Source: Gambelia wislizenii (taxonomy: Eukaryota; Chordata; Lepidosauria; Squamata; Crotaphytidae). Taken from it: DNA of 64,000 nt. Positions within the stretch are counted from its first letter, which is position 1. Every line of letters starts with the position of its first letter. This document shows positions 30,467 through 42,724 of the stretch, in pieces. The notes under the pieces were generated by a model. The model did not search any database. It had not been told where the DNA came from and saw nothing but the letters and a program-made list of their open reading frames with translations. The DNA lies in NCBI GenBank assembly GCA_030847615.1, contig JAUMIR010000005.1, forward strand, positions 114,295,116 through 114,359,115. The letters are read 5' to 3'. The position numbers were made by a program, and so were the translations under genes.

Positions 30467-32880
30467 TTTCATCTGCCTTAACCAGCATAGCCAATTGTGA
30501 GAGATTATGAGATTTGCAACCTAACAACATCTGGGGCATGGTTCCCAGCTCTGTTTTAGCAAGATGAGAATGGGTGTAGTCTCCCAGTGGCCTCATGCAT
30601 CACCCTGAGCAGAAGGCTAGGCCCATCCTCATAATGCTAAACCATGATAAACTATGATAAACATATATTCCTAGTGCTAAATTCATTCTCATAATGCATT
30701 CAGATCAGCCCTATGGGAGTAAATCCTTATTTTGTAATAGCAGGGCTATTTAAACGACACTGGTTACTGGATTTAAAGTTAATAGCACAATCTGAACAGC
30801 CAGTAATTGAGACTTATTTCCAATTAAGCATATGTGCAGGATCAAATTGCCTATCTAATTGAATTTATGGGGAAATACCTCCATGTACGCATGCGTTGGA
30901 TTAGGCTATAAGGCTTATAGTCTTATGCACACATCCTTTGGTGGAGGGCCCTTAGGGATCAATGGAACTGACTTCCGGTTGTGCATCATAGCAGTTTTTA
31001 TTCCTCACAGGTGCAAGCTCCATTCACTTTAAATCTAGCCAGCTAAGGCTGATGACTTTTTCCAAATGATGCTTACAAAGGACACTGTAATAATGGTTTC
31101 CTAATGAGGATTGTCAGTCAGCCTGCTGTCACAGCAATATTCAGCAAGAACAACATTCAAGAATCTAGCAGCTTATCTCCAGAGTTTACCATGGGTGGAA
31201 GCCAGTTAGCGTATTGGCAGTGAGCGTATTGAAAAATTTTGTATTGATGGCTGTAAAGCTTTTTCCACAACAAAACTGCCATGTTTACCCAGAGTCCACC
31301 TCTCCTGGTTTCTTGTTAGAGACCAGAAAGTAACACAAATTGGTTTCAGTGTTCCATGCAAAGGTAAGTGTTAAATCCATCTCTCTCTTTTAAAGAAAAC
31401 CACTTTAAAAACACAATTAAATATAAAACATTGTCTGGATTTAGTTGCCTTCCCCCACCCCTTCCATGAGGTTGAAATTCAGCATATTTCAGGCTTTTAA
31501 TTCATTTCTAGCTTTCCCTTCTTTCTGAGTTTAAAGCAATCATTTGTGTTTTTTAACTCAAGAAAAGGTTGCTAAACATTAGCATCCATATGGATTTCAT
31601 TCTCCCTGCCTCATCATTTTCTTGTTTCCTGCCCATGGCTTAGCTGCTGGAGTTTAAGAACAGCCAGCTTTAATGTCTGTGACTGACACATATTTTTGCT
31701 TACTTTGAAGCTTTTTTCCCTCCCTCCCCAACACCCCATCCTAACTTTTCTTTTTCTAATATTCTTTCCTGTCCATAATCACAAAGCTACATAAGCTCTT
31801 TTGTGGTTTAAATAAATATTGTCAATTTTTTAAAGCTCAACATGGTGTATTCTTCTTCAAAGGTAGCTATTAGGCATATAAAAAGAAGCCTGCTTGGTTT
31901 TTAGGATCATTTTGAGAGTATTATTCCTAGTGCTGATATTCAAATGAGAAAAAGGAAATCCATTAAAACTGTCAAAGAATTTTGCCCCATCTATAATTAA
32001 GTATAACCCTCCTGTGTTTAAATATAGCACTGCCGTTGTGACACCAAACACAGAAAACCTCTCCATATGTGAAATTATTTGACATTCTACCCTCTATTCA
32101 CAACCTTCTTTTAAAAAGAGAGCAGAGAAGAGAGTAATGCTGTGTGAGCAAAGAGAGAGAATTGTCAGTTTGCAGCTATTGCAATCAGAGAGCTAATTAT
32201 GAAAACAGATTTTTAAAAGTCTATAAAATGTGGTTGCATGAACAATACACATAGATCTGTTATGAAGGAAGCTTTGGTGAAAATTAATTTTATCCAACAG
32301 TAGATGGTAGAAGCACCAGCTACAGTTACTGCAATCTATGGCAAATGTTTGTTAGTTTGGCCCCTTATAATCACTTGTCCATAGTAAGTTTGCACATTTC
32401 ATGTGAAATGCACCATATGCCATATGTCTGGAACTAAGGGTGAGCTGAAATAGCTTGTCTCAACTGTTGCCTCTTGTTTTCTGCAACCATCAGCATTCAC
32501 AACAACCGTACACACATTGCTTCAATTATGTCCTTTTCTGCACTGTTCTCTTTCTCCTTTGCCAGTTTCTGAAATGGGAGCCTACTGCAGTGAAGGGTTC
32601 CTGATTCCATGAAGAACCCACATGCATGATCTGACATGCAGGCAGATTCCTCTATCAAACAGTATGCTGAAGGCACAAATTTCATGAGTGGTGTCAGTAG
32701 AAACAAGGGTGCTGTTATGAGTACACTGGATGTGACTCCACTTCCCCCTTCATGTGGAGTATATGTGAATGGACATGAGTTCTATTTCCCTCTGCTTTAG
32801 AGAAGGAAGAATTAGAAACAACACAGGAGAAGGAAGGAGACAGGGAAAAGAGACTTGTGCAAAGAAAAATGGTAACTTTA
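30467..32880. other. Mostly unique DNA; no gene recognised
   Basis: Apart from a weak MITE-like piece near 30480-30550, I see no repeat family. A splice-donor-like 'aaaggtaagtg' occurs at about 31360, but the preceding sequence is not open in any frame, so no exon is called. Confidence 0.45.
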
Positions 32881-32882
32881 GA

Positions 32883-33310
32883 TCATCATCATCATCATCA
32901 TCATCATCCTGCCTTCCTCCTGATAATGGGACTCAAGGCAGCTAACAACATATTTAAAACAATACAACTTAAGAACAACACAAAAGTAAAAATAACAGTA
33001 TAAATATAAAACTTAAAAAATTATATGTTTAAACATTAAATATTAAAAATATTAAAATGCCTTTCTAAAAAACCTCTATAAAGACCCTTACAATTCTTAG
33101 CAACAACACCACACAGCCTTAGAAGCCCAGCCCTTGTCCGTTTGTAAAAAACTGGCAGCACAAAATTGTTCTAACCCACCGCTGGAAGGAGAGCAAAGAG
33201 AGGGTCATTCTGGTCTGTGTGGGGAGGGAGTTCCAAAGTTTGGGAGCAGGCACTGAGAAGGCCTTTTCCCTTATTCCAATAAATAAGTCCAAGAAGGTTG
33301 TCAAGAAGGG
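32883..33310 (-). mobile_element. LINE 3' end (L2/CR1 group)
   Basis: An (ATC)n tract at 32883-32909 leads into 'gggactcaaggcagctaaca', a LINE tail read in reverse. The minus frame 33304-33119 contains 'KAFSVPAPKLWNSLP', the C-terminal ORF2 motif that corresponds to 'RAFSAAAPRLWNGLP' in LINE copy A. Only the last ~60 codons and the tail survive. Confidence 0.75.
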
Positions 33311-33379
33311 TTTCTACAGATTATCTTAGAGCTCTACTTGGCTCATTATAATGGATAACATTGTGTTCTCCTTTTAGGG

Positions 33380-34260
33380 ACAAGAGCTAAACCCAACGTG
33401 TCTTAGGATAACATGTCCTTTAGAAGACATACCCTGACATTGCAGACCCAGACTGTATGCTCCCATTCCCTTCCCATAATAAAAACACATACTACTACAG
33501 GCTGTAATAACAATTGTATTGGGTACAAGATAAACATAAAAGATTAAGTATAAGTTAGTATGAACATTCTTGGCAATAAAAGGCCACAACTTGCTAATGG
33601 CTGCTAATGGTTGGCACTATTGCATGGGTTTGGATCTCTTCATTGCACAACCCTGTGTTGTCCAATGGACCATTGTCAGTTGCTACTGACCCAATCCTGG
33701 AGAAGAGAGCCCCTGGCCAAGTTGTCCCACTCAATGCTCTCTCCTCCCCTGCAAACAAATTGTTAGTCAGTAAATGGGGGCCCTCTGTGAACTTGAACTT
33801 AAACTTCAACTTGACAACATCCCCTCATTCCCCGCCTACATGGATCAGGGCCCATGCCATCCGCCTAGCAAATTATGATAAATAATAACATAACCATGCA
33901 CGACTAACATATCAGGGACAGTGGGCAGGTTTTCGGCTCCTGCCGAGCCAGCTGAGGAGCCTGGCCCCGGGGGCCGGCTTAAATACTGCCCCCGGTGCAG
34001 GCACCACGTCATCTGGCTGTGCTGGAAGCATGGCCAGAAGTCCCTCCCCCCCTTGATAGTGGACCAATCAGGGCAAGGGAAGCTTTGTCTGATTGGTGGC
34101 TATTTTCCCACTCCTTCCCAGCCACTGGGAATGCCAGGAAGGAGGAGCCGGCAATGGTAGCCCCCATGCCAGGCCATGCAGCTGTGGGGGCTGCCAACAG
34201 CGGGACTCAAGAGCTGAGCCAATAAGCCCCCTTCTGGAGGGGGTACTTGTGACGCTCAGG
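33380..34260 (-). mobile_element. Unclassified retroelement-like block, GC-rich at one end
   Basis: On the minus strand this begins with a GC-rich, CCAAT-containing segment (about 34260-33940) holding a TATA-like 'cttaaatac' complement. It runs to an 'aataaaag'-type context near 33575. The layout suggests an LTR or the terminal region of a YR retroelement. No catalytic motif was found in the small frames (33594-33885), and the boundaries are uncertain. Confidence 0.3.
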
Positions 34261-34469
34261 TGCACCAGTTGAATTTACATCACCGTTCAGCCTAGCCGCA
34301 TCATCACTTATGCTGCCACCACTTTTGTGATGATGAGGCCTTTAAAATCCCACTGCTGCCACCAAATTAATATCTGTGGAGACCGCATTTCCACAATGGC
34401 CATCTTTATGTCAAAGTTCCCCCTTGTCCCTTACTTGGACTGGGGTTTGACTTTCGATGGATAGTATTT

Positions 34470-34870
34470 GCATTTGTGTGTGGATTTTTACAGGTTTAGT
34501 GTGCCAATTAAATACCAGTAAGGGAAATAACTCACAAGGAATCTGGAAGTGATAAACAAACATAAAGATTGATTTATTATTTAAACAAACTAACAGAAAT
34601 GCTTTGAACTTTGTTTCCAATCAACCTCTATTCTTCTTATCATTTATTCTCACTGTCCATACATTCTCTTAGCTCCACTCACAGCCATACACACACTCCA
34701 GCCTCTCCTCATCGCATCACATCTTCAACTCTCTCTTTCAACTGTCATCTCTTCTTTTCACTCTAGGAGACCCCTCCCATACCAGTTTCCTGCCACAGGA
34801 TTGGCTCCTTCATGCTCTCTTCCCATTTGCTCATCAACATTCCATCCAAAGCTCATCACATGCTCTCCAC
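34470..34870 (-). mobile_element. Probable solo LTR
   Basis: Reading minus, a promoter-like region is followed by 'aataaatcaatctttatg' (poly(A) signal near 34580) and a short U5-like tail. No internal coding region or primer-binding site was identified, and no target duplication resolved. Confidence 0.35.
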
Positions 34871-35135
34871 TGTACCTCTGGCTGACTACCATCACTTTGG
34901 CCTGCTCTGAGTGATGGCTCAGAGCAAGCCTGGGTTGAAGTCTTGCAGTGGCATTGCAATAGCAAGACTTTGAGCAAGATTCTCATGCCAGATCTTAGGA
35001 TGAAGTCTCACAAGATTGCAAGTCCTGTGAGACTTTCTGTGGGACCAGGTAGGCTTATGAGGACCTACCCATGCAGTTCCTGGTCATTTCAGTGCAAGCA
35101 GTTTGCGCTGCAGTACGTATCTAACTCTCTTAGGC

Positions 35136-35191
35136 CCACGTGGCTTGCCCAGGCTAGGGATTGCCACGTGGCTTGCCCAGGCTAGGGATTG
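35136..35191 (+). repeat. Perfect tandem duplication of 28 bp with CACGTG
   Basis: Positions 35136-35163 and 35164-35191 are identical (unit starting 'ccacgtggcttgcccagg'). Each unit includes a CACGTG palindrome (E-box type). The exact identity implies a recent slippage event. Confidence 0.9.
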
Positions 35192-35236
35192 GAGGTAGAT
35201 TGGAGGGGCTTTTTTGTGGGTTTGTTGGCTACTTTT

Positions 35237-35292
35237 GGGGGAGGGGAGGGGGTGGCAGGAAGGGAGTGCTGGGGGTTTGGTGGGGGGTTGGG
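35237..35292 (+). other. G-rich tract with quadruplex potential
   Basis: The tract contains at least six runs of three or more guanines separated by short loops, including 'gggggaggggaggggg' and a 'ggggggttggg' end. It meets the standard G3+N1-7 pattern. A pyrimidine-rich tract (C and T with short TTTC runs) follows at 35303-35336. Confidence 0.7.
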
Positions 35293-35592
35293 TACATCTG
35301 ACTCCCCCTCTTTCTTTCTTTTCTTTTCTTTCTTTCAAAGGGTAAAGGGGTGGTGTGGTTGGGAGAAATTGATGTTTGGGTTTGGTGAAGGGCAGGGGGC
35401 ATCTGGATCCTCCTCTCCCTTCTTTCTGCTCCTCACTTCACCCTCCCAGGTGCTCATGCCCCCCCCTTTTCCTTCCTTTCTCTCTTTCTCATTTCCTCAC
35501 CTTACTCAAGCTTCTTCTTGGTGCCATACACATGTAGAGGCCATCCGTCCCACTAGCCAGCTGTCACCATTATTCTTCCCACTACCACCTCA

Positions 35593-36700
35593 TCCTGTTT
35601 TTAATTAAATGCTAATATCGCCCCCTCAAAAGAAATTGTAATTAGTATTGGCCTTAAGGGGAAAGGAAAAATGGACGGGTGGTCATGGGGCCACAAGGCA
35701 CAGAGCCACATGGGATTAGTGGTGGTGGTGTCCAACTGTGTGGGCAGATGACTGACTGGAGGGCATGGAAGGTTGGACCCACCACTTGCCCCATTGTGTC
35801 ATGGAGATGTCATGAAGTGATAATGGCAGTGACTGGCTGCTGGGGTGGAGGATGACAGGCATGGATGGTGGGCACTATGCTTTACATCTAGAATTCATGC
35901 AGGAACTGTAGCATAGAATGGAGAGTTCTTCCAGATGCAACTTTACCCTCCATATGATATAGCAGAGGAAATGCCTCTCCAAGTTCTTTTGCAATGCAGT
36001 CCTAAACATGCTACTCAGAAGTAAGCCCAGTGGCACTTAATGGAAGTTACTCCTATATAAGTGCATAGATTACAACATTCGTTCAGAATATGCTCCAAGG
36101 TGCAGTTTAGCCACCCATGCTGGTATGCTATCCTTTATCTAACTGGCATTGTGCCAGCATTTAACTGCTTTTTTCTACTTCAAACAAAAATGGAGAACTC
36201 CTCTTCAAAGAAATTCCCAAGATGCATTTATAAAACGTGAAGGTATATACAACTGCGAAGATGTTACATACAACCTGCAGGTTTTTTTAAAAAAAATCTG
36301 CACTTCCTCTAAAGAGTGATGTATCAAGTTGAATGCCTGATGCACTTTGAACACTTAACTCCAAATGAAAGCAAAATTACTTTTTTATTCGTTTCTGTCA
36401 CAATAATAATAAAATGGGACAGTGTTGATCGTAGGGATATTTCAAACGGCAGAGGTAATGTGTTCTTTTGAAGATAAAATAACAATTTTCTCCAAGCAGA
36501 GATTGGTTGATTGATTTTACTTTTAACCAAACATCCATTTTGACCTCAAGCTTTATAGTCACAGAATTAACATCATATGAAATGCCATACAGAAATATGT
36601 TAATCAATTTGAGGGGGGGTGTTTATAGCATATAACAAAATCAGTTAATATTACTGTACTATTTGTAGAATTTTACATTAGGATTCTGTTCCTAACATAG
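35593..36700. other. No recognised feature
   Basis: No gene or named repeat was recognised. The open frames around 36324-36607 lack motifs. Confidence 0.45.
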
Positions 36701-36704
36701 GGAT

Positions 36705-36830
36705 GGCAATCATGTGGGCCCTTCAGATGTTGCTGTGTTGCAACCCCCATTATCCCTAACCAGCATAGCCAATGGAGAAGAAAGTTGGAAGATGCAGGTC
36801 AATAACATATGGAAGGCTACTTGATTTCAC
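36705..36830. mobile_element. hAT-like palindromic MITE remnant
   Basis: It shares 'cttcagatgttgctgtgttg' and 'accagcatagccaatgg' with the general pattern of the 25074 element. The ends are too eroded to define. Confidence 0.4.
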
Positions 36831-37232
36831 ACCTCTAACATAGTACCTTATCATAAAGTTTCAGCTAAGCATAAATCAGTAGCAAATGCTGTTTCTCCAG
36901 TTTAGTGACTGTAACATTCTTTCTGGTTCCAAAATATTAAGATGAACAACATAGAGATTTAGAAGAAGCTCATCATGTTCCAATTTGCATATGAACTTAT
37001 TATATTCAGACCTGCCTGACTTAGCAATGAACCAGAATGAACTTAATGTGCTGAAATTTTAATGAAATGAAGTCAGGTTTCATTTGAAAAAGACACCATG
37101 CAAGCTAAATTTGAAATCTCATGGCCAGGACACATTTCCACCATTCAAGTAAATGAGTTCCTACATGCATATTTTCATCCTATTCCATAGGAAGGAAGTA
37201 ATGCCAAGTCCCTCTTAGAGTAGTGGAACCTA

Positions 37233-37454
37233 GGCCAAATCCACACTACATAAATAATCCAGTTTGGAACAGAATTATTTGCCATTGCTCCTTCCAACTG
37301 AATCCTGGGATTTGTAGTTTTACCAGGTCTTTAGCCTTCTCTGCCAAAGAGTGCTTGTGCCTCACCAAACTACATATCTCAGGCTTCCATAGAAAGGAGC
37401 CATGGCAAATAATCCAATTTCAAATTGGACAATTTTTGTAATGTAAATATGGTC
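37233..37454. mobile_element. hAT-like MITE with terminal inverted repeats
   Basis: The left end 'ggccaaatccacactacata' and the reverse complement of the right end 'agaccatatttacattacaa' are inverted relatives. The core 'tcctgggatttgtagtttta' and 'gccaaagagtgcttgtgcct' is shared with 220-441, showing that the two families have a common interior with different ends. Confidence 0.65.
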
Positions 37455-38045
37455 TTGAGCTAGCCCTGACTAACTTGAGTTCCATTGATTTCAGTGAACT
37501 GGCATGGTTCTCATTTATCACAAAGTATCTTGTGCAGAAGTTCTTGGTGGACTGCAGCCGGAGTTTTAATCCTGAAATAATTTGGTGAAAAAGAACTTAC
37601 ATAACACGCATAATCATTCTTATCCAATATAGTCTAAAACAGAGCTTGTAATCTTTTAAAAAGTAATTCCTTACCATTATAGTTACAAACTAATTAGTTA
37701 CCATTATATTAATTAGCAACCTTTATAGTTTCAGTTTTTCAAAGGAATGGTTTTCTATTTCTCAGAAGTAACTCTATTATTTTTGTTACTTTTAGTGGAC
37801 GTCTGCGTGTTACAAAACATTCAGCTGTGGTACAGAACACATTTTCCTTCCATCCTCCTTAGCGTTACCTCAACACTCACAACAAAGCACGAGGCAGCAG
37901 CTGAGGAAAAGCTTTGGAACCAAGTAATATTCTTTCTCCACTGTTTAGTGAGGCCATGTCACTACAATATAAAAGCAACTGAGAAGTTCCACTTACACTG
38001 GAAAACTGTGAAGTTATCCCTCACTAAGTTACAACTGTGCTATAA

Positions 38046-38277
38046 TTGTTGTTTTGTGCCTTCAAGTCATTTTTGACTAATGACAAGCCTAATTAATCTA
38101 TCATGAGGTTTTCTTGGCAAGATTTGTTCAGAGTGGGTTTGTGTTTGCCTTCCTCTGAGGCTTAGAGCACGTGATTTGCCCAAGCTACCCTTGGTTTCCA
38201 TGGCCAAGCAGGGAATCAAACCCTAGACTCTGGAGTTATAGTCCAATGCTCAAACCACTATACCACTCTGGATCTCC
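38046..38277 (-). mobile_element. tRNA-derived SINE
   Basis: Reading minus, the head contains a box A-like 'tggtatagtggtttgagc' and a box B-like 'gggtttgattccc', the split RNA polymerase III promoter of tRNA-derived SINEs. The body ('ggttttcttggcaagatttg' in plus orientation) and tail ('gtgccttcaagtcatttt') match a very common squamate SINE by memory. The copy is nearly full length but diverged. Confidence 0.75.
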
Positions 38278-39428
38278 ATAATTTAATTATACCTCTATTA
38301 TTGGAAAAGGAACTATTATTGAGAAAGGCACAGTCTACCAGTAACTAATTATGTGTAACTAGTTACATCCATCCTCCAACCATTACGTCTTGCATGGTTC
38401 CCATTCATTTCAAAAACTCTTGTGAAGGAGATATTCATGATGGATTGTGGTCAGAGGTTTTATCATGAACTACCTTTTTGAAAAACAGGACTTGCATAAC
38501 AAGAATAATCATGCTTGTACAATATGGTCTTTGGGAAGAAATTCTAATTTGACTATAATTTTTGCTCCCTGAAAGTGTCTGTGCATGATTTATCTCATTG
38601 TCACAACCAGATTCAGATGTGAATGTAAACTGCTGAAGAAGCAGTTTCCTAACTTAGCTTATTCACATTAGAGAGCTGTGTTTCTTAATGAGTAATTGGG
38701 AAAACAAGCTTTGCTTTTTAATGTATGATACTGCCACCAATGTACCTTTCTTCACCTCAGAATTACAGGTCTGCACCTTACAAACATACAGAAGTTAACA
38801 GCTTTGGCTATGCAAGCCATTTACTAGGGAAGGTTTTACGCTTAAATGATGCAGAATTAATCATGCTTGTAAAATGCTTAGGTTGCACTTCCACATACAG
38901 AGCATGTGAGCTCATCCCACATGGTTTTAAAGGACTTTCAGCAGGCAGGAGTGAAGCTATAGAGTTTTAAGTGTGTCTCAGTTTTCAATTTCCTATTGTT
39001 ATTGCTAAAGTAATACTTTTCTCATTTCATGGATTGTAACAGTTCAGCAAGGCTTAGAAACAGGATCCCTTCAGATTTTGTTGGAATTCAGCTCACATCA
39101 ACCAGCATGTCTAATTGTCATGGATGTGGGAAACTGTAGTTTAAGAACAACTGACCAAAGTAAAAAAACCTAGCAGGTTTCATTTTTTATTCCATGCCAT
39201 ACATTAAAACCTCATTAAAAACATATGTACATGATTGTATCAAGATTCCTATTCTATGTTTTATCTAGAGCCCTGAAAAATTAATTTATGAGACCAGAAT
39301 TGCCCAGCCAGTACTCACTGTGTGATGTGCAGAAATGCATGTGTCCCCTGGGAGGGATAATGACAAGAAAATCAATTTAGTCTGACAGAACTTGCTGGAG
39401 CACCCTTCTACCAAAGAATGACCTACCA
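38278..39428. other. No recognised gene
   Basis: Apart from a possible MITE-like fragment near 39075-39150, no feature was recognised. The plus frame 38725-38970 has no motif. Confidence 0.45.
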
Positions 39429-39439
39429 CAGGTAAATTT

Positions 39440-39765
39440 GTCCAGACTATAATGTTTTATAGCTTCAAGAAAGTGTTAAAGGCAGATCTCTTCCAGCAGG
39501 CCTTCCCGGAATAACTTCCCGGCTCAAGTGGAGTTGATCACCTACCCGCCCCCCTTCCGCTATTGCCATTTTTTGTTGTAATTTGTATACTGCATTGTAT
39601 TGTATGTTTGTCTCCACTAGTTTAATTTAGTTTTAAGGGGTGGGAGGGTTAGGATTGGGAAGGATTGTTTTAACTTGTTTTTTTAATCTTGCTTTAACAG
39701 CCCTGGTTACTGAGCAGAGGGGCAGGTTTAAAAAAAAAATTATTATTATTATTATAAAAGTGGAA
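39440..39765 (+). mobile_element. LINE 3' end inserted at the tail of the DIRS-like element
   Basis: The first ~60 bases encode the C-terminal LINE ORF2 motif (Phe-Gln-Gln-Ala-Phe-Pro-Glu type, ending in TAA near 39512). It corresponds to 'LFRQAFPE' in LINE copy A. A 3' UTR and an (ATT)n tail (about 39738-39757) follow. It lies just downstream of, and in opposite orientation to, the recombinase remnant of the DIRS-like element. It appears to have removed or displaced the recombinase terminus. Confidence 0.7.
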
Positions 39766-39774
39766 GGAGTGGTC

Positions 39775-41080
39775 CAAGTCACAGCTCTGCAAATTTTCTT
39801 GAGGACAATGTTAGTTGAGAAGGCTGCTGAAATGGCCACTTACCTGGTATAATGTACTGTTATATTTTGTGGTTTAGGTCGGCCAAGATATTCATAGGCC
39901 AGAAAAGTACATGCCTTGACCCACCTAGATAGTGTAGATGGGGAGACCTTCTTGCCCAGTGAGGTGGGTAAAAAGGAGAAAAAGAGCACCTCCATTTCTC
40001 CAAACTGGTTTGGTGCATCTGATATACCTTCAGAGCCCACCTAATATCTAGTTTGTGCCATTGTTTTTCTAGTTGGTGGACTGGAGAAGGGCAGAATGAT
40101 GGAAAAACAGAGGATTGTGCATGATGAAAGGGGAATTCACTTTAGGTAGGAAACCCAGATCAAGCCAGAGAGAGAGAGTATCAAATTTACAGCAAGAGGG
40201 ATCCATTGAAAGAGCTCCCAGCTCTGAGACCCTTCTGGCCAAGGTAATTGCCACCAGAAAAAGTACTTTGATGGATAGAGTTTAAAGTAGAAACATCTTG
40301 AGTGGCTCAAAAGGTGGCTGGAAAGAGCTTTTAATACTTTGTGGAGTTCCCAAGATAGGAAGTTACGGCCTACCAGAGGACTGAGTAGAGACTCCCCCCC
40401 TTTAAAATCTTTTCATGTGAGAATGGGAAGAAATAGGCCGTTTTTGACTACTTGATGAGATAGACAACGAGGTAAGGGTTTGGGTTTCAGACTTAGGTCA
40501 AGGTTTGATTGGAGAAAATTTAAAACCACCCCTGCTATGTGAAAAGAAATTGATTTTCTCCAACACCACCTGAGAAAGGCTTTCCAAGTGGTCTCATACA
40601 TCTTGAGGGTGGTATTTCATCTAGAAGCTAAAAATGTATTCACTACCTTCTCCAAGTAGTCTACTCTCAAATAAGACCTCTGTTCAGTTGCCAGGCAGCT
40701 AGGTGCAGCCAACCTGGGTCTGGGTGGAAAATGGTGCCTTGCCTGAGGAGGCTGGGTAGGACCAGAAGTAAAAGAGTTCCTGAGGCACCAGGGCTAACAG
40801 ATGGGAAAACCAAGGCCTGTGGGGCCAGTGTGGAGCTATGGAAATGACTATTGCTTTTTCCTGCCTGGTCTTCCTGAGTACTCCACAGATTTAGGGGAGT
40901 CAGAGGGAAGGTATACAGTAGACCTGGAGGTCAGCTTGTCTGCAAGGCATCCTGGCCTTCTGCTCTGAGGGAATCGAACCTGGTAAAGTATCTGAGAAGT
41001 TTGTGGTTTTTGTTTGATGTGAATAGGCCTACTTGCAGGCTTCTGAAATGTGTCTGTATTTGTTGAAAGACAGTTATGCC
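39775..41080 (-). pseudogene. Tyrosine recombinase of the DIRS-like element
   Basis: The N-terminal half is in 40601-40413 ('ETTWKAFLRWCW'). The first catalytic arginine is present in 'TLARRVSELG' (codons near 40251-40219). The C-terminal half, in 40040-39840, reads 'SPSTLSRWVKACTFLAYEY' and ends 'HYTR', the His-x-x-Arg motif (39854-39843). The next frame continues with 'AVTWTTPSTF', after which the expected catalytic Tyr is missing where the LINE tail begins. Stops and frameshifts separate these pieces. Confidence 0.75.
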
Positions 41081-41502
41081 TGTAAGAATATTGGGAGACG
41101 CAGTAGATTTATTCTGTAAAGAGCTGAAATGTAGCAAACAGTCTCCAGAGAGCTGCAGAATGAGCTAGCAGCAGTTTGCAGAAGCTAGCTGAATAAATGT
41201 ATCAGTATTGATTAGCTCACAGTCCTGGAGCAGAGCTGAGCCAGACTGAGAGCTAAGCAGTCCTGTGTTGGATCTCACTGTGTGAAGCTGTCCTGTTTAG
41301 ATCTCACAGTGGGAAGATGTTTTTATTCTGAATGTTGTATATAGCTGTAATATACTTCATTATGCCCAAATAAAGAGAAGTTTATTTTAGACATAAGCTT
41401 GTCTCTGTGCCTTTATTCTTATGCCTGACAAAACATCACTCTGCTGTTTATTTTTGCTGCCTGGACCTGTTTAGGTACCCAGTGCATGCTAACACCTGAC
41501 AA
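41081..41502 (+). mobile_element. Probable solo LTR inside the DIRS-like element
   Basis: It starts TGTAAGAATATT and ends CACCTGACA (TG...CA form), with an AATAAA signal at about 41371 followed by a U5-like tail. It separates the RNase H frame (ending near 41513) from the linker frame that resumes near 41065, which defines its position. No exact flanking duplication was resolved. A 9-bp repeat (ttatgcctg) at 41074 and 41419 may be coincidental. Confidence 0.5.
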
Positions 41503-41512
41503 TATCCAGGCT

Positions 41513-42049
41513 CTATTCCCCCAGCTCTAGAGTGCGGTGGCTCAGGAAGTCTGCTTCTGTGTTCAGAGAGTCCTGAATGTGCTGTGTTGAGATGGAAAGC
41601 ACATTCTCCTCTGCTCTGGAGAAAGGATGATGGGCTTCATTGTGTAGGGAGAGAGACTGTGTTCCTCTCTGTCTGATCAGGTAATATGTTGCAGTGCCGT
41701 TGTCCATCCAGACTAGGATACACGATATAGGAGGGTTTGTTGAAAGTGCAGGAGGGCTAGCATGATGACATGAAGTTTGAGACAATTGATGATCTGTCTG
41801 GGTCCAGACTCCCTTAGCTGAAAGGCTCCAGAAATGATCTCCCTAGCCCAGGAGGCTGGAATCTGCAGTGAACACCAGTCTTGGAGGATATTTTAAAGGA
41901 ACTCCAAGAGAGAGGTTGTGAGTGTTTGCCCACCATAAGAGGGACCTTTGGACCTTCCTGGTTAGATGAACCCTGATACATTGACGTTTTGCTATGCGTG
42001 TCTGAAATGGTTTCAGGAGCCACTGCAGAGGATGTGAATGGAAGTTTAC
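41513..42049 (-). pseudogene. RNase H of the DIRS-like element
   Basis: The minus frames include 'TADSSLLGWGDHFWSL' (first Asp; from the region around 41860, in a shifted frame). Frame 41785-41513 has 'VWMDNGTATYYLIRQRGTQ' (middle Asp-Asn) and 'SLNTEADFLSHRTLELGE' (last Asp). These are the usual landmarks of the DIRS RNase H. One frameshift separates the halves. Confidence 0.75.
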
Positions 42050-42058
42050 CCAAGTGGA

Positions 42059-42707
42059 AGTGGTTAAAGTTCTATGGAGATGGTATCTAACACCAGTAAG
42101 ATTGAACCAAATAGATAAAAAGTATTCCGCACAGTGTTGGAGGGGATGCCACGGATTGGGGACATATATTCATATGTGCTGGCATTGTAAATGTGTGCAG
42201 AGTTTTTGGCAAATCGTAATGAAGGAGATAAATGAGATAATACAAATAAATATACCTTTATGCCCTGAATAGCGTTTCTATCATATTATGACAAAATACA
42301 AGAATCCCAAGCTATTAAGGATTTATTAACAAATATGTTGACAGCAGCAAGGTTAATAATAGCAAGGAAGTGGAAAACACAAAGTAATTATCAAATAGAA
42401 GAATAGTACAGTGAAGTATGGGATATAGCTATAAACAAGAAATTAACAAACAGTTTTTCAGAAAAAAAGGGAACGCTCAATAAGAAAGATTTTGGAGAGA
42501 AATGGAGCAAGTTTTTAGAATTTATATTAATGAAGGGGAGAGGGAACAAACCAGTGTTGGAAACAATGGAATTTTGGACAGCGGGATGAATGTAAGGTTT
42601 AGGTCCCAGGGTAGAGATAATCACTTATATGTTAATAATTATAATTGTTGTATTGGTTGGGTTTATAATTTATATGTTTAAATTAAAATAAATAAAAAAA
42701 TAAAAAA
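42059..42707 (+). mobile_element. L1 LINE 3' end with 9-bp target duplication
   Basis: The frame 42054-42272 encodes the L1 ORF2 C-terminal zinc-knuckle region ('RWYLTPVRLNQIDK', 'CWRGCHGLGTYIHMCWHC', then a Phe-Trp pair). A 3' UTR and an A-rich tail (about 42680-42707) follow. CCAAGTGGA flanks it at 42050-42058 and 42708-42716, so the insertion is complete at both ends and 5'-truncated to about 650 bp. It interrupts the RT to RNase H region of the DIRS-like element. Confidence 0.85.
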
Positions 42708-42724
42708 CCAAGTGGAGAGGTGGG

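Noticed and set aside
31180..31370. Possible exon ending at a 'ggtaagtg' donor-like site
   Set aside because: The upstream sequence has stops in all plus frames and no acceptor could be assigned. A non-coding exon cannot be excluded but is unsupported.
35189..35608. 139-aa plus-strand frame
   Set aside because: Its Gly-, Phe- and Ser-rich sequence comes from G-rich and CT-rich tracts; no homology was recognised.
41074..41427. 9-bp direct repeat (ttatgcctg) as a target duplication
   Set aside because: Taking it as the boundary would leave non-DIRS sequence (41428-41502) unexplained. The TG...CA boundary at 41081-41502 fits the interrupted reading frame better.
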